Positions 8,206-15,773 of a DNA stretch of 33,586 nt are shown one piece after another. Where the stretch lies: the NCBI GenBank assembly GCA_028821515.1, contig JAPPGA010000061.1, positions 1-33,586 of the forward strand. The letters run 5' to 3'. Every line of letters begins with the position of its first letter. Position 1 is the stretch's first letter. The translations under genes and the position numbers were made by a program. The notes under the pieces were generated by a model. The model saw only the letters and a list, made by a program, of their open reading frames with translations. It was not told where the DNA came from and made no database searches. The stretch is from Gammaproteobacteria bacterium. Its GTDB lineage: Bacteria; Pseudomonadota; Gammaproteobacteria; Pseudomonadales; Azotimanducaceae.

Positions 8206-8323
8206 CGCCGCCCCTCTAAGCCACGCGGCCAAAGCCGTCCCCCAAGCATACATCAGCGCCCCGTGACTCGCGGTATCCCCGCTGCGTTACCATGGCGCCT
8301 TCGTCGAATCTGAGAGCGCGCCA

Positions 8324-9532
8324 GTGAAGATCGTGCTTGCCTACTCCGGGGGCCTCGACACGTCGGTCATCTGCCACTGGCTGCAGGAGACCTATGCGGC
8401 CGAAGTGGTGACGTTCACCGCGGACATCGGCCAGGGCGAAGAGGTGGAACCGGCCCGCGCCAAGGCGAAAGCGCTTGGCGTGCGGGAGATCTACATCGAG
8501 GACCTGACCGAAGAGTTCGTGGCCGACTTCGTCTACCCGATGTTCCGTGCCAACACGGTCTACGAGGGCGAATACCTCCTCGGCACCAGCATCGCGCGGC
8601 CACTCATCGCCAAGAGACTGGTCGAAATCGCCAAGGAAACTGGCGCCGAGGCCGTCTCCCACGGTGCGACGGGGAAAGGCAACGACCAGGTTCGCTTCGA
8701 ACTCGGGGCCTACGCCCTGAATCCAGACATCAAGGTCATCTCACCCTGGCGAGAATGGGACCTCAATTCCCGCGAAGCGTTGATGGCGTACTGCGCCGAG
8801 CGCCAGATTCCCGTCGATTTCAGCAAGGCCGGCGAGAAGTCGCCCTATTCGATGGATGCCAACCTGCTGCACATCTCTTACGAAGGCGGCGAACTGGAAG
8901 ACCCCGGTGCCGAGCCGAATCCGTCGATGTGGCGCTGGACGGTGGCACCGGAAGACGCGCCCGACAAGGCCGAGCACATCGAACTCGAGTATCTGAACGG
9001 CGATGCGGTCACCCTCAACGGCGAACCGATGACACCGGCGCGCGTGCTCGCGCGCCTGAACGAGATCGGCGGCGCCCACGGGGTCGGCCGCAGCGACATC
9101 GTCGAGAATCGCTACGTCGGGATGAAATCCAGAGGGTGCTACGAGACGCCCGGCGGCACGATACTGCTGAAGGCCCACCGCGCCATGGAGTCAATCACCA
9201 TGGACCGCGAAGTCATGCACCTGCGCGACGAACTCATGCCGCGCTACGCGAAGCTCATCTACAACGGCTACTGGTGGTCCCCGGAGCGCCGCGTGATGCA
9301 GGCACTGATCGACGCCTCGCAGGATGTCGTCAACGGCCGCGTCCGGCTGAAGCTCTACAAAGGTGGCGTTTCCGTCGTCGGCAGGTGGTCTGACGACAGC
9401 CTTTACGACGCCGATGTCGCCACTTTCGAGGACGATGGCGGCGTCTATCGCCAGGACGACGCGGCCGGGTTCATTCGGCTGAACGCCCTGAGGTTGCGGC
9501 TGGCGGCGAAGCGGGGCCGAAACCTGCTTTAG
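8324..9532 (+). CDS. argG: Argininosuccinate synthase
   Basis: This enzyme condenses citrulline and aspartate with ATP to argininosuccinate, the penultimate step of arginine synthesis. The 402-residue product has the usual length for the common bacterial type. The N-terminal PP-loop is [16 protein letters not shown] (about residues 5-20). Substrate-binding segments [15 protein letters not shown] (about 112-126), [19 protein letters not shown] and [19 protein letters not shown] follow in the normal order. No catalytic position looks altered. It begins at ATG 8324, divergent from rnt. It is not in an operon with other arginine genes in this window. Codon use and GC are like those of the flanking core genes. 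Confidence 0.98.
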   Translation: MKIVLAYSGGLDTSVICHWLQETYAAEVVTFTADIGQGEEVEPARAKAKALGVREIYIEDLTEEFVADFVYPMFRANTVYEGEYLLGTSIARPLIAKRLVEIAKETGAEAVSHGATGKGNDQVRFELGAYALNPDIKVISPWREWDLNSREALMAYCAERQIPVDFSKAGEKSPYSMDANLLHISYEGGELEDPGAEPNPSMWRWTVAPEDAPDKAEHIELEYLNGDAVTLNGEPMTPARVLARLNEIGGAHGVGRSDIVENRYVGMKSRGCYETPGGTILLKAHRAMESITMDREVMHLRDELMPRYAKLIYNGYWWSPERRVMQALIDASQDVVNGRVRLKLYKGGVSVVGRWSDDSLYDADVATFEDDGGVYRQDDAAGFIRLNALRLRLAAKRGRNLL

Positions 9533-9536
9533 GAGT

Positions 9537-9560
9537 CCCGGCAAGTCGCCAAAAGCCGGG
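9537..9560 (+). other. Stem-loop just after argG
   Basis: CCCGGC (9537-9542) can pair with GCCGGG (9555-9560) across a 12-base loop, a few bases after the argG stop codon. It may act as a weak terminator or 3'-end stabiliser. It lacks a proper T run (only TCTT follows). Confidence 0.3.
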
Positions 9561-9682
9561 TCTTAAGAGAACCGCTTTCGAGTGAAAGCCCCGTGTGGCA
9601 AATCTGCGAATCTTCGCAAGATCGATGGTTCTCCAACGAAAGTAACTGCGAGTAACGACGTTAGCGTAAAGGAGCAAAGCAA

Positions 9683-10630
9683 ATGTCCGTCCCTGACTTC
9701 CAATCTCTCATGCTGCCAACTCTCAAATCGCTGGCGGACGGCGGAGAGGTGCCTCTTTCAGACGTGCGTGAGCATGTTGCCGCCGTGGAAAATCTTATCG
9801 CCGATGACTTGCAGGAAATGCTTCCTAGCGGCCAACAGTCAGTCTTTGTCAATCGGGTGAGTTGGGCAATGGTGTATCTCGGACGAGCCGGTTTGACGGA
9901 ACGAGTGCGCCGGGGAGTGTGGCAACTGACCGATGAAGGCAGACGACTTCTCGCCAATCCGCCGTCACGCGTTGACATGAGCTACCTTCAGAAATACCCC
10001 GCCTATGTTGCATGGCGAACGGGAAAAAGCGGCCCGTCATCAAGTAGCGATGCCACATCCTCGATGTCGGACGACTCCAGGGATACGCCCGAAGAAGCCT
10101 TAGAGAAGGCAGCTCGGCAACTGCGCAAGGCATTGGAAGCCGAAATTCTGGACAGGGTTCGCGAAGCGTCGCCATCCTTCCTTGAGCAGGTTGTCGTCCA
10201 CCTGTTGATCGCCATGGGGTACGGCGGTGGCGATCCTACGATGGGTCGGGTAACCGGGCGTTCTGGTGATGGCGGGATCGACGGCACGATTAAGGAAGAT
10301 GCCCTTGGATTGGACGAGGTCTATGTGCAGGCGAAAAAGTATGCGGCGGGTAGCACTGTAGGCGAAGGTGATCTTCGGAACTTCGCCGGTGCAATCGATG
10401 CCGCAGGCACCACCAAGGGCGTGTTCGTGACGACGGCTAGTTTCACACGTGCTGCGAGGGACTATGTCGCGCGGAGTCCAAAGCGCATAGTCCTGATCGA
10501 CGGCGAAGATCTGGCCCGGCACATGGCTCGATACAACATTGGCGCACGCGAACGGGATCAGGATCATCAGCAGGACTATTACAAGATCAAAAGGATCGAC
10601 GAAGACTATTTCGACCAGGAAGCTCTCTGA
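9683..10630 (+). CDS. mrr: Mrr-type restriction endonuclease (type IV restriction)
   Basis: Mrr enzymes cut DNA carrying foreign methylation. The 315-residue product has two parts. The N-terminal winged-helix domain (about 5-95) includes VNRVSWAMVYLGRAGLTE and RRGVWQLTDEGRRLL. A Ser/Asp-rich linker (about 115-135) leads to the Mrr catalytic domain (about 160-290). The PD-(D/E)XK core is intact: E168 in FLEQVVVHLL, D200 in GDGGIDGTI, and Q216-A-K218 in VYVQAKKY. A final strand (GVFVTTASFTRAARDY, then KRIVLIDGEDLA) is typical of the family. ATG 9683 has a strong ribosome site (AAAGGAG). A sample line (10321-10380) counts 32 of 60 G+C, lower than argG, suggesting a later arrival. Only 3 bases separate its stop from the sulfatase ATG, so the two may be co-transcribed although no functional link is known. 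Confidence 0.93.
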   Translation: MSVPDFQSLMLPTLKSLADGGEVPLSDVREHVAAVENLIADDLQEMLPSGQQSVFVNRVSWAMVYLGRAGLTERVRRGVWQLTDEGRRLLANPPSRVDMSYLQKYPAYVAWRTGKSGPSSSSDATSSMSDDSRDTPEEALEKAARQLRKALEAEILDRVREASPSFLEQVVVHLLIAMGYGGGDPTMGRVTGRSGDGGIDGTIKEDALGLDEVYVQAKKYAAGSTVGEGDLRNFAGAIDAAGTTKGVFVTTASFTRAARDYVARSPKRIVLIDGEDLARHMARYNIGARERDQDHQQDYYKIKRIDEDYFDQEAL

Positions 10631-10633
10631 CTC

Positions 10634-12109
10634 ATGAAAGCGGTAATGGTCATGTATGACTCGCTAAACCGGCACATGCTGCCGAATTACGGCTGCGACT
10701 GGACGCTGGCCCCAAACTTCATCCGCCTCGGCGAGCGCGCGGTCACGTTCGACAACCACTACGTCGGATCCATGCCGTGCATGCCCGCTCGGCGGGAACT
10801 GCACACCGGCCGGCACAACTTCCTGCACCGCTCCTGGGGACCGCACGAGCCTTTCGACGACTCCACGTTCACGATCCTGAAGCAGAATGGCATCTACACC
10901 CACCTGGTCTCGGACCACTACCACTACTGGGAGGACGGGGGCGCCACTTACCACCACCGCTATTCGAGCTGGGAGAACGTGCGCGGCCAGGAGGGCGACG
11001 CCTGGAAAGGCGAGGTCGCCGAACCAGAGATTCCCGAGCACTTGGGACGCGTCACGCGGCAGGACCTGGTGAACCGGAAATACATGCAGGAGGAGAAGCT
11101 CACTCCCCAGGCGCAGACCTTCGCGGCTGGCCTCGAATTCCTTGAGACCAACCATCAAGAGGACAACTGGTACCTGCAGATCGAAACGTTCGATCCCCAC
11201 GAGCCGTTCTTCACACTTAAGCAGTGGAAGGACCGCTACAACTTTTTTCGTGCTGAGGGCTCCGACTGGGACGGCCCGCACTTCGACTGGCCGGAGTACG
11301 CGCGGGTCACCGAAGATCCTGATGCCGTGGAGTACCTGCGCTACCAGTACGCGGCGCTGCTGACGCAATGCGACCACTACCTCGGCACGGTGATCGACTT
11401 CATGGACGCCCACGACATGTGGCACGACACGATGCTACTTGTGGTCACCGATCACGGCTTCCTGCTCGGCGAGCACGACTGGTGGGGCAAGTTGCGGATG
11501 CCTTGGTACAACGAAACCGCGCACATCCCGTTTTTCGCCTGGGATCCGCGCTGCGGCGTCGGCGGCGCCAAGCGGCGCAGCCTGACAACCACCATCGACA
11601 TCGGTCCAACCCTCCTGGAGTACTTCGGCCTGGATCGACCGCCGGACATGGACGGTGCGCCGCTGCGCGCCACCATCGAGGAAGACGCCCGCATCCGTGA
11701 CACGACGATCTATGGGATGTTCGGAGGCCACGTCAACATCACCGACGGGCGTCACGTCTACATGCGCGGTGCGGTCGAGGACAACTCGCCGCTCTACCAG
11801 TACACGCTGATGCCGAGCCACCTGCGCCGGCCGTTTTCGGTCCACGAACTCGCCAACATGCAATGGCATCCGCCGTTGGGCTTCACCAAGGGATGTCCCG
11901 TGATGCGGATTCCGTCCACTGGACCCGTAGGCCGCGCACCCGAAATGTTCAGGACGCAGCTCTTCGATCTGGTTACAGACCCGGGCCAGCTCAATCCGAT
12001 CGAAGACGATGCCGTCGAGGGGCGGATGATCCGGTTGCTCGAAGAAGCGCTGTTGGCGCATCAGGCCCCGCCCGAGCAATACCAACGCCTCGCGCTCGAA
12101 GGTCCTTAA
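10634..12109 (+). CDS. Sulfatase, formylglycine-dependent type
   Basis: The 491-residue product belongs to the alkaline-phosphatase-like sulfatase family, which hydrolyses sulfate esters. The signature for Cys-type formylglycine modification is complete: CMPARRELHTGR with C49 as the residue to be oxidised and R53 following. The metal site is partly visible as D9 (VMYDSLNRH) and D273-H274 (VVTDHGFLLGEHDWWGK). There is no signal peptide, so the enzyme seems cytoplasmic, which differs from most polysaccharide sulfatases and suggests a small substrate. No anaerobic or aerobic formylglycine-generating enzyme is encoded in this window; one would be needed elsewhere. The ATG lies 3 bases after the mrr stop. 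The only ribosome-site-like sequence (AGGAAG) is inside the end of mrr, consistent with coupled translation. The last codons contain one copy of a 22-base repeat. Confidence 0.92.
   Translation: MKAVMVMYDSLNRHMLPNYGCDWTLAPNFIRLGERAVTFDNHYVGSMPCMPARRELHTGRHNFLHRSWGPHEPFDDSTFTILKQNGIYTHLVSDHYHYWEDGGATYHHRYSSWENVRGQEGDAWKGEVAEPEIPEHLGRVTRQDLVNRKYMQEEKLTPQAQTFAAGLEFLETNHQEDNWYLQIETFDPHEPFFTLKQWKDRYNFFRAEGSDWDGPHFDWPEYARVTEDPDAVEYLRYQYAALLTQCDHYLGTVIDFMDAHDMWHDTMLLVVTDHGFLLGEHDWWGKLRMPWYNETAHIPFFAWDPRCGVGGAKRRSLTTTIDIGPTLLEYFGLDRPPDMDGAPLRATIEEDARIRDTTIYGMFGGHVNITDGRHVYMRGAVEDNSPLYQYTLMPSHLRRPFSVHELANMQWHPPLGFTKGCPVMRIPSTGPVGRAPEMFRTQLFDLVTDPGQLNPIEDDAVEGRMIRLLEEALLAHQAPPEQYQRLALEGP
12077..12098 (+). 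repeat. 22-base direct repeat, copy 1 (3' end of sulfatase gene)
   Basis: This copy encodes the sulfatase C-terminus (QYQRLALE). It matches the sequence at 12691-12712 in 20 of 22 bases and in the same orientation. The copies are 614 bases apart, each near the stop codon of its gene. Confidence 0.7.
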
Positions 12110-12174
12110 CGACACTCGTGTGCTCTATCGCGTTCACCGCAATCGACTCTCCCTCGTAGCCCAAGGTTTTATCC

Positions 12175-12723
12175 GTGGAGCCCATTTCGATACCTACGCT
12201 TCACACGGACCGGCTCACATTGACTGCGATGGAGGCCGCTCATTCCCGTGGCGTCTTCGAGCTGTGGTCTCACCCCGACGTTTGCCGGTATTCGGGCCAG
12301 GTCGTCGACCACGACGGCAACGTCATCCGTACGCCCTGCACGACCGAGTCCCAGAGCGACCGGATCATCGAGTTCTGGGTGCGGGCGGCACGCGATGGCT
12401 GGGGATTCAGATGGTCCATATTGGGCCGGGAGCCCGGTTCCGGCATCTTCATAGGCATGGTTGGCTTCAACGCGATTGCACCAATTCCCGAGATCGCATT
12501 TCACCTACATCCTCGCTTCTGGGGTAACGGCTACATGCTGGAGGCAACAAATGAGGCCATGGAATGGGCGACGACGAATCTGTGTTCCCATCAGTTCAAG
12601 GCGTTCATCGAGGATGGGAATACCAAGGCGATAAGGCTCGCCACGAGGCTGGGTTTTTCCGCCACGGGACGATACAGGTCGCGGGCTCAACAGTACCAAC
12701 GCCTCGGGCTCGGTTCTCCCTGA
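12175..12723 (+). CDS. GNAT-family N-acetyltransferase, RimJ/RimL-like
   Basis: The 182-residue product has the plan of GNAT acetyltransferases of the RimJ/RimL group, which use acetyl-CoA to acetylate N-terminal amines or small amines. It begins IPTLHTDRLTLTAM, the usual entry strand. The middle has WSILGREPGSGIFIGMVGF and then IAFHLHPRFWGNGYMLEATNEAMEWA, the acetyl-CoA-binding strand and helix, with a divergent Q/RxxGxG/A loop (RFWGNGY). The end has EDGNTKAIRLATRLGFSATGRYR, the common NxxSxRxxEKxGF element in divergent form. The start used is GTG 12175, with AAGG upstream, because a later ATG would remove the first strand. The last residues (QYQRLGLGSP) come from the second copy of the 22-base repeat and look unlike a normal GNAT end. 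Substrate unknown. Confidence 0.85.
   Translation: MEPISIPTLHTDRLTLTAMEAAHSRGVFELWSHPDVCRYSGQVVDHDGNVIRTPCTTESQSDRIIEFWVRAARDGWGFRWSILGREPGSGIFIGMVGFNAIAPIPEIAFHLHPRFWGNGYMLEATNEAMEWATTNLCSHQFKAFIEDGNTKAIRLATRLGFSATGRYRSRAQQYQRLGLGSP
12691..12712 (+). repeat. 22-base direct repeat, copy 2 (3' end of GNAT gene)
   Basis: This is the second copy of the repeat seen at 12077-12098, differing at 2 of 22 positions. It encodes QYQRLGLG at the end of the GNAT protein. No sequence similarity continues beyond the repeat on either side. Confidence 0.7.
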
Positions 12724-12854
12724 CGGCACGAAGTTCCGCCCAGGAACTCCTTCCCTTCAAATCGGTCCAAATCCATGCGCGGTACGCCGCACGGTGGATC
12801 GGTTTGGACTCGTCGGTGCGACAACGTGCGATTGCGCTTCAACTGGAGAGAAAT

Positions 12855-13337
12855 ATGAAACTGACCGTCATTGTTGGCGCGCTACTCGTGTTGCAGGGGT
12901 GTGCCACCGCGAGTCTTGGCCGCATGCATCCTTTGCTCCCCGCAGAAACCGAAGGTCTCGACTGCGACGGCCTCGCCGCTGAGATCAGAAAGACCGACGA
13001 CTTCTGCGCACTGTCACTCGACTCCAAGGGCTACCGAAAGAGTGACGTCGCCGCGACATTTTTCATGGGGGCGTGGGCGTTCCTGACGCCAGCACCGTAT
13101 AACAACATCGAGCTGATCAGAGCTATCAAATCCGCCTCGATCCGCCAGGTGCAGTTGACTCACGAGATGGATGCTTCAGGGTGTCCGGTGATCGAACGCG
13201 AGTCGGCCTGTCCACCGCTGTGCTCACGCCCGGCGATCCTCGCGACATTGACGATGGAAAACGGATTCCTGGGTGAGCGGTGCGTGGTCCTCAATGTGCA
13301 GGAGCGGACGACCTACGCGCATCTTATGGACGGCTAG
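12855..13337 (+). CDS. Small lipoprotein of unknown function
   Basis: The 160-residue product begins with a lipoprotein signal (MKLTVIVGALLVLQGC) whose lipobox is LQGC, giving lipidated Cys16 and probable attachment to the outer membrane or the periplasmic face. The mature part has no domain I recognise. It contains several cysteines (CDGL, FCAL, SGCPV, SACPPLCS, ERCVV) that could pair in the periplasm, and one more hydrophobic stretch (TFFMGAWAFLTPAP). ATG 12855 is preceded by GGAGAG at a good distance. The frame stays open for 97 codons upstream, but that part overlaps the GNAT gene and has no signal, so it is rejected as a start. The gene stands between GNAT and another secreted-protein gene, on the same strand. 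Confidence 0.75.
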   Translation: MKLTVIVGALLVLQGCATASLGRMHPLLPAETEGLDCDGLAAEIRKTDDFCALSLDSKGYRKSDVAATFFMGAWAFLTPAPYNNIELIRAIKSASIRQVQLTHEMDASGCPVIERESACPPLCSRPAILATLTMENGFLGERCVVLNVQERTTYAHLMDG

Positions 13338-13356
13338 CAGGGGTCGATCGCCCCTG
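13338..13356 (+). other. Stem-loop directly after the lipoprotein gene
   Basis: CAGGGG (13338-13343) pairs with CCCCTG (13351-13356) across a 7-base loop, starting at the base after the stop codon. The position suits a terminator but there is no T tract. Confidence 0.35.
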
Positions 13357-13449
13357 TGACGACCGGGAAAGCACCACCCCTTGCACCGCACCCCACGCTG
13401 GAGAAAACTACGACAAAGGAGACTTCATCCCCGTAGGGAGCGAGGCGCC

Positions 13450-14046
13450 ATGAAACGACTTTTGACCATCTTCGTTTCCATGCTCGTCGCCTGCTGCAGT
13501 CAATCTGCGATGGCCGGGGGCTGGGGACCGGTATTCGCCATCGAGCTTCGTGGCGATGGCCTGGAGCAGCCCTTCGAACTCACCGAGCCGTCGATTCTTG
13601 AAAAACTGAGTCCCTGGGTGGGGCCCGGTACCAAAATGGCCGACTTCATGCGGCCCGACGGTTCGGAGAAAAGTATCGCGAACTGGGACGCAGGTGTCGT
13701 TACCGATCATCCCGCCGGCCTGCAGCGCATCGAGGTGAAATTCCGGGTCGGATGGTCGCGAGAATCGACGGATGCGTTCTGGGTCCTATACGAAAAAGGG
13801 GCTGGCAGTTCGACGGGTTATATCTACCACCCTATAGCGAACTACATCGTTGCTCACGTCAGTGAAGGCGCATGGCGTTACGCCTCGGACCGATGGAATG
13901 AGATCATCGGTCCCATCATCGAAAAGCACACGATCGCCGGTGCAAAAGGAGAGTTCTCGTGCCAGGTGCAAGCACGCGGGCGAGCCGCTGCGGGCAAAGC
14001 GGCCGGGCGATCGTGTTGGCCAACCCGTCGAGAGTCCCCGATCTAG
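13450..14046 (+). CDS. Secreted protein of unknown function
   Basis: This 198-residue product starts with a clear signal peptide (MKRLLTIFVSMLVACCSQSAMAG) with probable cleavage after SAMA, so it should be periplasmic or secreted. The mature part is rich in aromatic and charged residues, for example IELRGDGLEQPFELTEPSI, a beta-type segment RIEVKFRVGW, and FWVLYEKGAGSSTGYIYHP. I do not recognise a family. The last ~25 residues are Arg/Ala/Gly-rich and unlike the rest, so the true C-terminus may have been altered by a frameshift near 13965. ATG 13450 was chosen because it gives the signal peptide and has GAGG upstream; the frame is open further upstream but encodes an Arg-rich non-conserved stretch. 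It converges with the MAPEG gene. Confidence 0.65.
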   Translation: MKRLLTIFVSMLVACCSQSAMAGGWGPVFAIELRGDGLEQPFELTEPSILEKLSPWVGPGTKMADFMRPDGSEKSIANWDAGVVTDHPAGLQRIEVKFRVGWSRESTDAFWVLYEKGAGSSTGYIYHPIANYIVAHVSEGAWRYASDRWNEIIGPIIEKHTIAGAKGEFSCQVQARGRAAAGKAAGRSCWPTRRESPI

Positions 14047-14078
14047 GAACCTACGCCAAGAACGTCACGCAATACCGA

Positions 14079-14489
14079 TCAAGGAGCAGGCTGTTGGATC
14101 GCCATAACAGCCTGCCACAGCGCCACCCCGGCCAGAACCAACGTCACCAGGAGCGTGCCGACCACACCAACGGCCCGCAACGGATGTTCGACACCCTTGA
14201 TGGTCAAGCCGAACGGATGCGCGATGCGGGCAACCAGCAGCACGATGCCGTTGGCGTGCAGCAAGATGCTGTTGGCGCCGTTCGCCTCGACCACGGCCAT
14301 GAGAATGAGCGCCAATGGAACCGCCTCGATGAAGTTTCCGTGCTGACGCATCGCTCGCGCGAGGTTCATGTTGTCGCCATGGAGTATCGACACCCCCGTG
14401 CGCACGCGCATGCGGGCGACCCGCACCATGAGCGTAAGCATGACCACCGCCAGCAAGGCCGCGTACAGTCCGGTTATCGGTACAGGCAT
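14079..14489 (-). CDS. MAPEG-family integral membrane protein
   Basis: This 136-residue product has the four-helix plan of bacterial MAPEG proteins, relatives of microsomal glutathione S-transferase. A first helix (ITGLYAALLAVVMLTLMV) is followed by a basic loop (RVARMRVRTGVS), then the typical segment NLARAMRQHGNFIEAVPLAL, a second helix pair (NGIVLLVARIAHPFG) and a last helix (VGVVGTLLVTLVLAGVALWQ). The HGNFxE motif is the family marker. ATG 14489 is supported by a near-ideal ribosome site (GGGAGGTGA) seven bases upstream; longer versions of the frame are Gly/Arg-rich and not conserved. Activity is unknown; many bacterial members are uncharacterised. It lies downstream of the PhyH gene on the same strand, 137 bases away. 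Confidence 0.88.
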   Translation of the reverse strand: MPVPITGLYAALLAVVMLTLMVRVARMRVRTGVSILHGDNMNLARAMRQHGNFIEAVPLALILMAVVEANGANSILLHANGIVLLVARIAHPFGLTIKGVEHPLRAVGVVGTLLVTLVLAGVALWQAVMAIQQPAP

Positions 14490-14626
14490 CGTCCAGTCAC
14501 CTCCCAAGTTAGCGATCATCAACAATCCGCGACCACAGCCTCCCCCTCTCCAGTCGCGCTGTACTACGGCTCCGATTCCACCTGCCACCACCGCTGCGCG
14601 ATCAGCCACGCGTCCCGCGGCGAAGG

Positions 14627-15754
14627 TTAGAGCGTCATGTTCCTTTGCCAGTACTCGTCGCCTTCCTGGCTGATCTCGGCGCGCGCCTCAGCGTTCCACT
14701 CACCTCCGCCAATATAGCTTCCCCGGTACTCGTAAGGCACTTCGTCAGGGTATCGCTGCCGGCGGGCATCGATCGCGAGAGGAATCATCCGTGCGCGGCG
14801 CAGCACATGTTCTTCCGTGTACTTGACCGTTTTCCGCTTGTCGCCCATCCGCGCAAAGGCATGGACATTGGTTGCTTCCGCGCCAATTGCAGAGGCCCGA
14901 TTGTGGAACCCCATGATCATGTTGACGCGGCGCTCGGCAGACCGGTTCGGATAGGAGCCATGCATCGAGCTTCGGTTGACCAGGCCGCAATCTCCCGGCC
15001 CCAGGGTCATGGGGACCGCGTCCGGCAACCATTCGGTGATCGGCGGGAAACTGCCACCGTCCGCGAGGCGCCAGCGGCGGTGACTTCCGGGGATCACCCA
15101 AAGACAGTTCTCCGGCGTGCAATGAGACCACGAGACAGACAGGTTGACGCCATGCGTCTTGCCCGACCCGTCAGGCTGCTCCAGGCTGGTTCCGTCTTCC
15201 GCCCAATGCGTCCGGCCGTCCTGATGCCAGCGCGTGGGGAAGCCGTCGTAGGCCGCCTTGTGGAAAACACTCTCGGAGAAGGGCACGAAGTCCGGCCCGT
15301 TCACGCTCGCGATCATCTTGAGGATGTCGGGATGGCCGTATGCCCTCAGCGCAGAGTCCATGATCATCAGCGGGTGCGACAGCATGCGAACGATGCCAGG
15401 TGCGCCTTCCGCTTCCGAATCCTCATCCTGATCCTCTTGGGATGACCATGGCGGTTCCACCGAGTAGTGCCTGGAGAACCTGCTGGGCCGGCCATGCCTG
15501 TCGACCTCGCCGTCATTGACGAGCGGCGCGTTGTCCAACACCTGGTCGAGTTCGCGCTCGAGTTCCCGGCACTCCTCCGGCGAGAGGACCCCGGTGAAGA
15601 CATAGAAGCCGGTGCGGCGATAGGCGTCGAGGATGTCCCGCGTCAGGGTCCCGTCATCGTCGAACCGTAAGGGGCCTCGATTACCGAGCCCGGCGGCCCG
15701 CTTGAGGCCTTCCCTGCGGTAAGCCTCCCAGGCGGTGTCGCCGTTTCCGGTCAT
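14627..15754 (-). CDS. Phytanoyl-CoA dioxygenase (PhyH) family Fe(II)/2-oxoglutarate oxygenase
   Basis: The 375-residue product is a PhyH-type oxygenase, which uses Fe(II), O2 and 2-oxoglutarate to hydroxylate an organic substrate. The iron triad is H177 and D179 (TRWHQDGRTHW) with H265 (SSMHGSYPNRS), and the nearby R275/R276 fits the 2-oxoglutarate carboxylate ligand. The N-terminal part has the typical helix-strand entry (DAYRRTGFYVFTGVLSPEE). An acidic insertion (EDQDEDSEAEG, about 107-117) is a local peculiarity. The family acts on many substrates, so none is assigned. It is 19 bases downstream of the luciferase-like monooxygenase gene and almost certainly in one transcript with it, suggesting sequential oxidation of one compound. 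A second, distant PhyH gene occurs at 23871-24857. Confidence 0.92.
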   Translation of the reverse strand: MTGNGDTAWEAYRREGLKRAAGLGNRGPLRFDDDGTLTRDILDAYRRTGFYVFTGVLSPEECRELERELDQVLDNAPLVNDGEVDRHGRPSRFSRHYSVEPPWSSQEDQDEDSEAEGAPGIVRMLSHPLMIMDSALRAYGHPDILKMIASVNGPDFVPFSESVFHKAAYDGFPTRWHQDGRTHWAEDGTSLEQPDGSGKTHGVNLSVSWSHCTPENCLWVIPGSHRRWRLADGGSFPPITEWLPDAVPMTLGPGDCGLVNRSSMHGSYPNRSAERRVNMIMGFHNRASAIGAEATNVHAFARMGDKRKTVKYTEEHVLRRARMIPLAIDARRQRYPDEVPYEYRGSYIGGGEWNAEARAEISQEGDEYWQRNMTL

Positions 15755-15773
15755 CCTCTCCCCTGTTGACGTC

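Noticed and set aside
10664-11425. Minus-strand open frame of 253 codons opposite the sulfatase gene
   Set aside because: It lies over the sulfatase signature region and encodes a Val-rich product without family features.
12564-12854. Upstream extension of the lipoprotein gene
   Set aside because: It overlaps the GNAT gene in another frame and would bury the lipoprotein signal; ATG 12855 has its own ribosome site.
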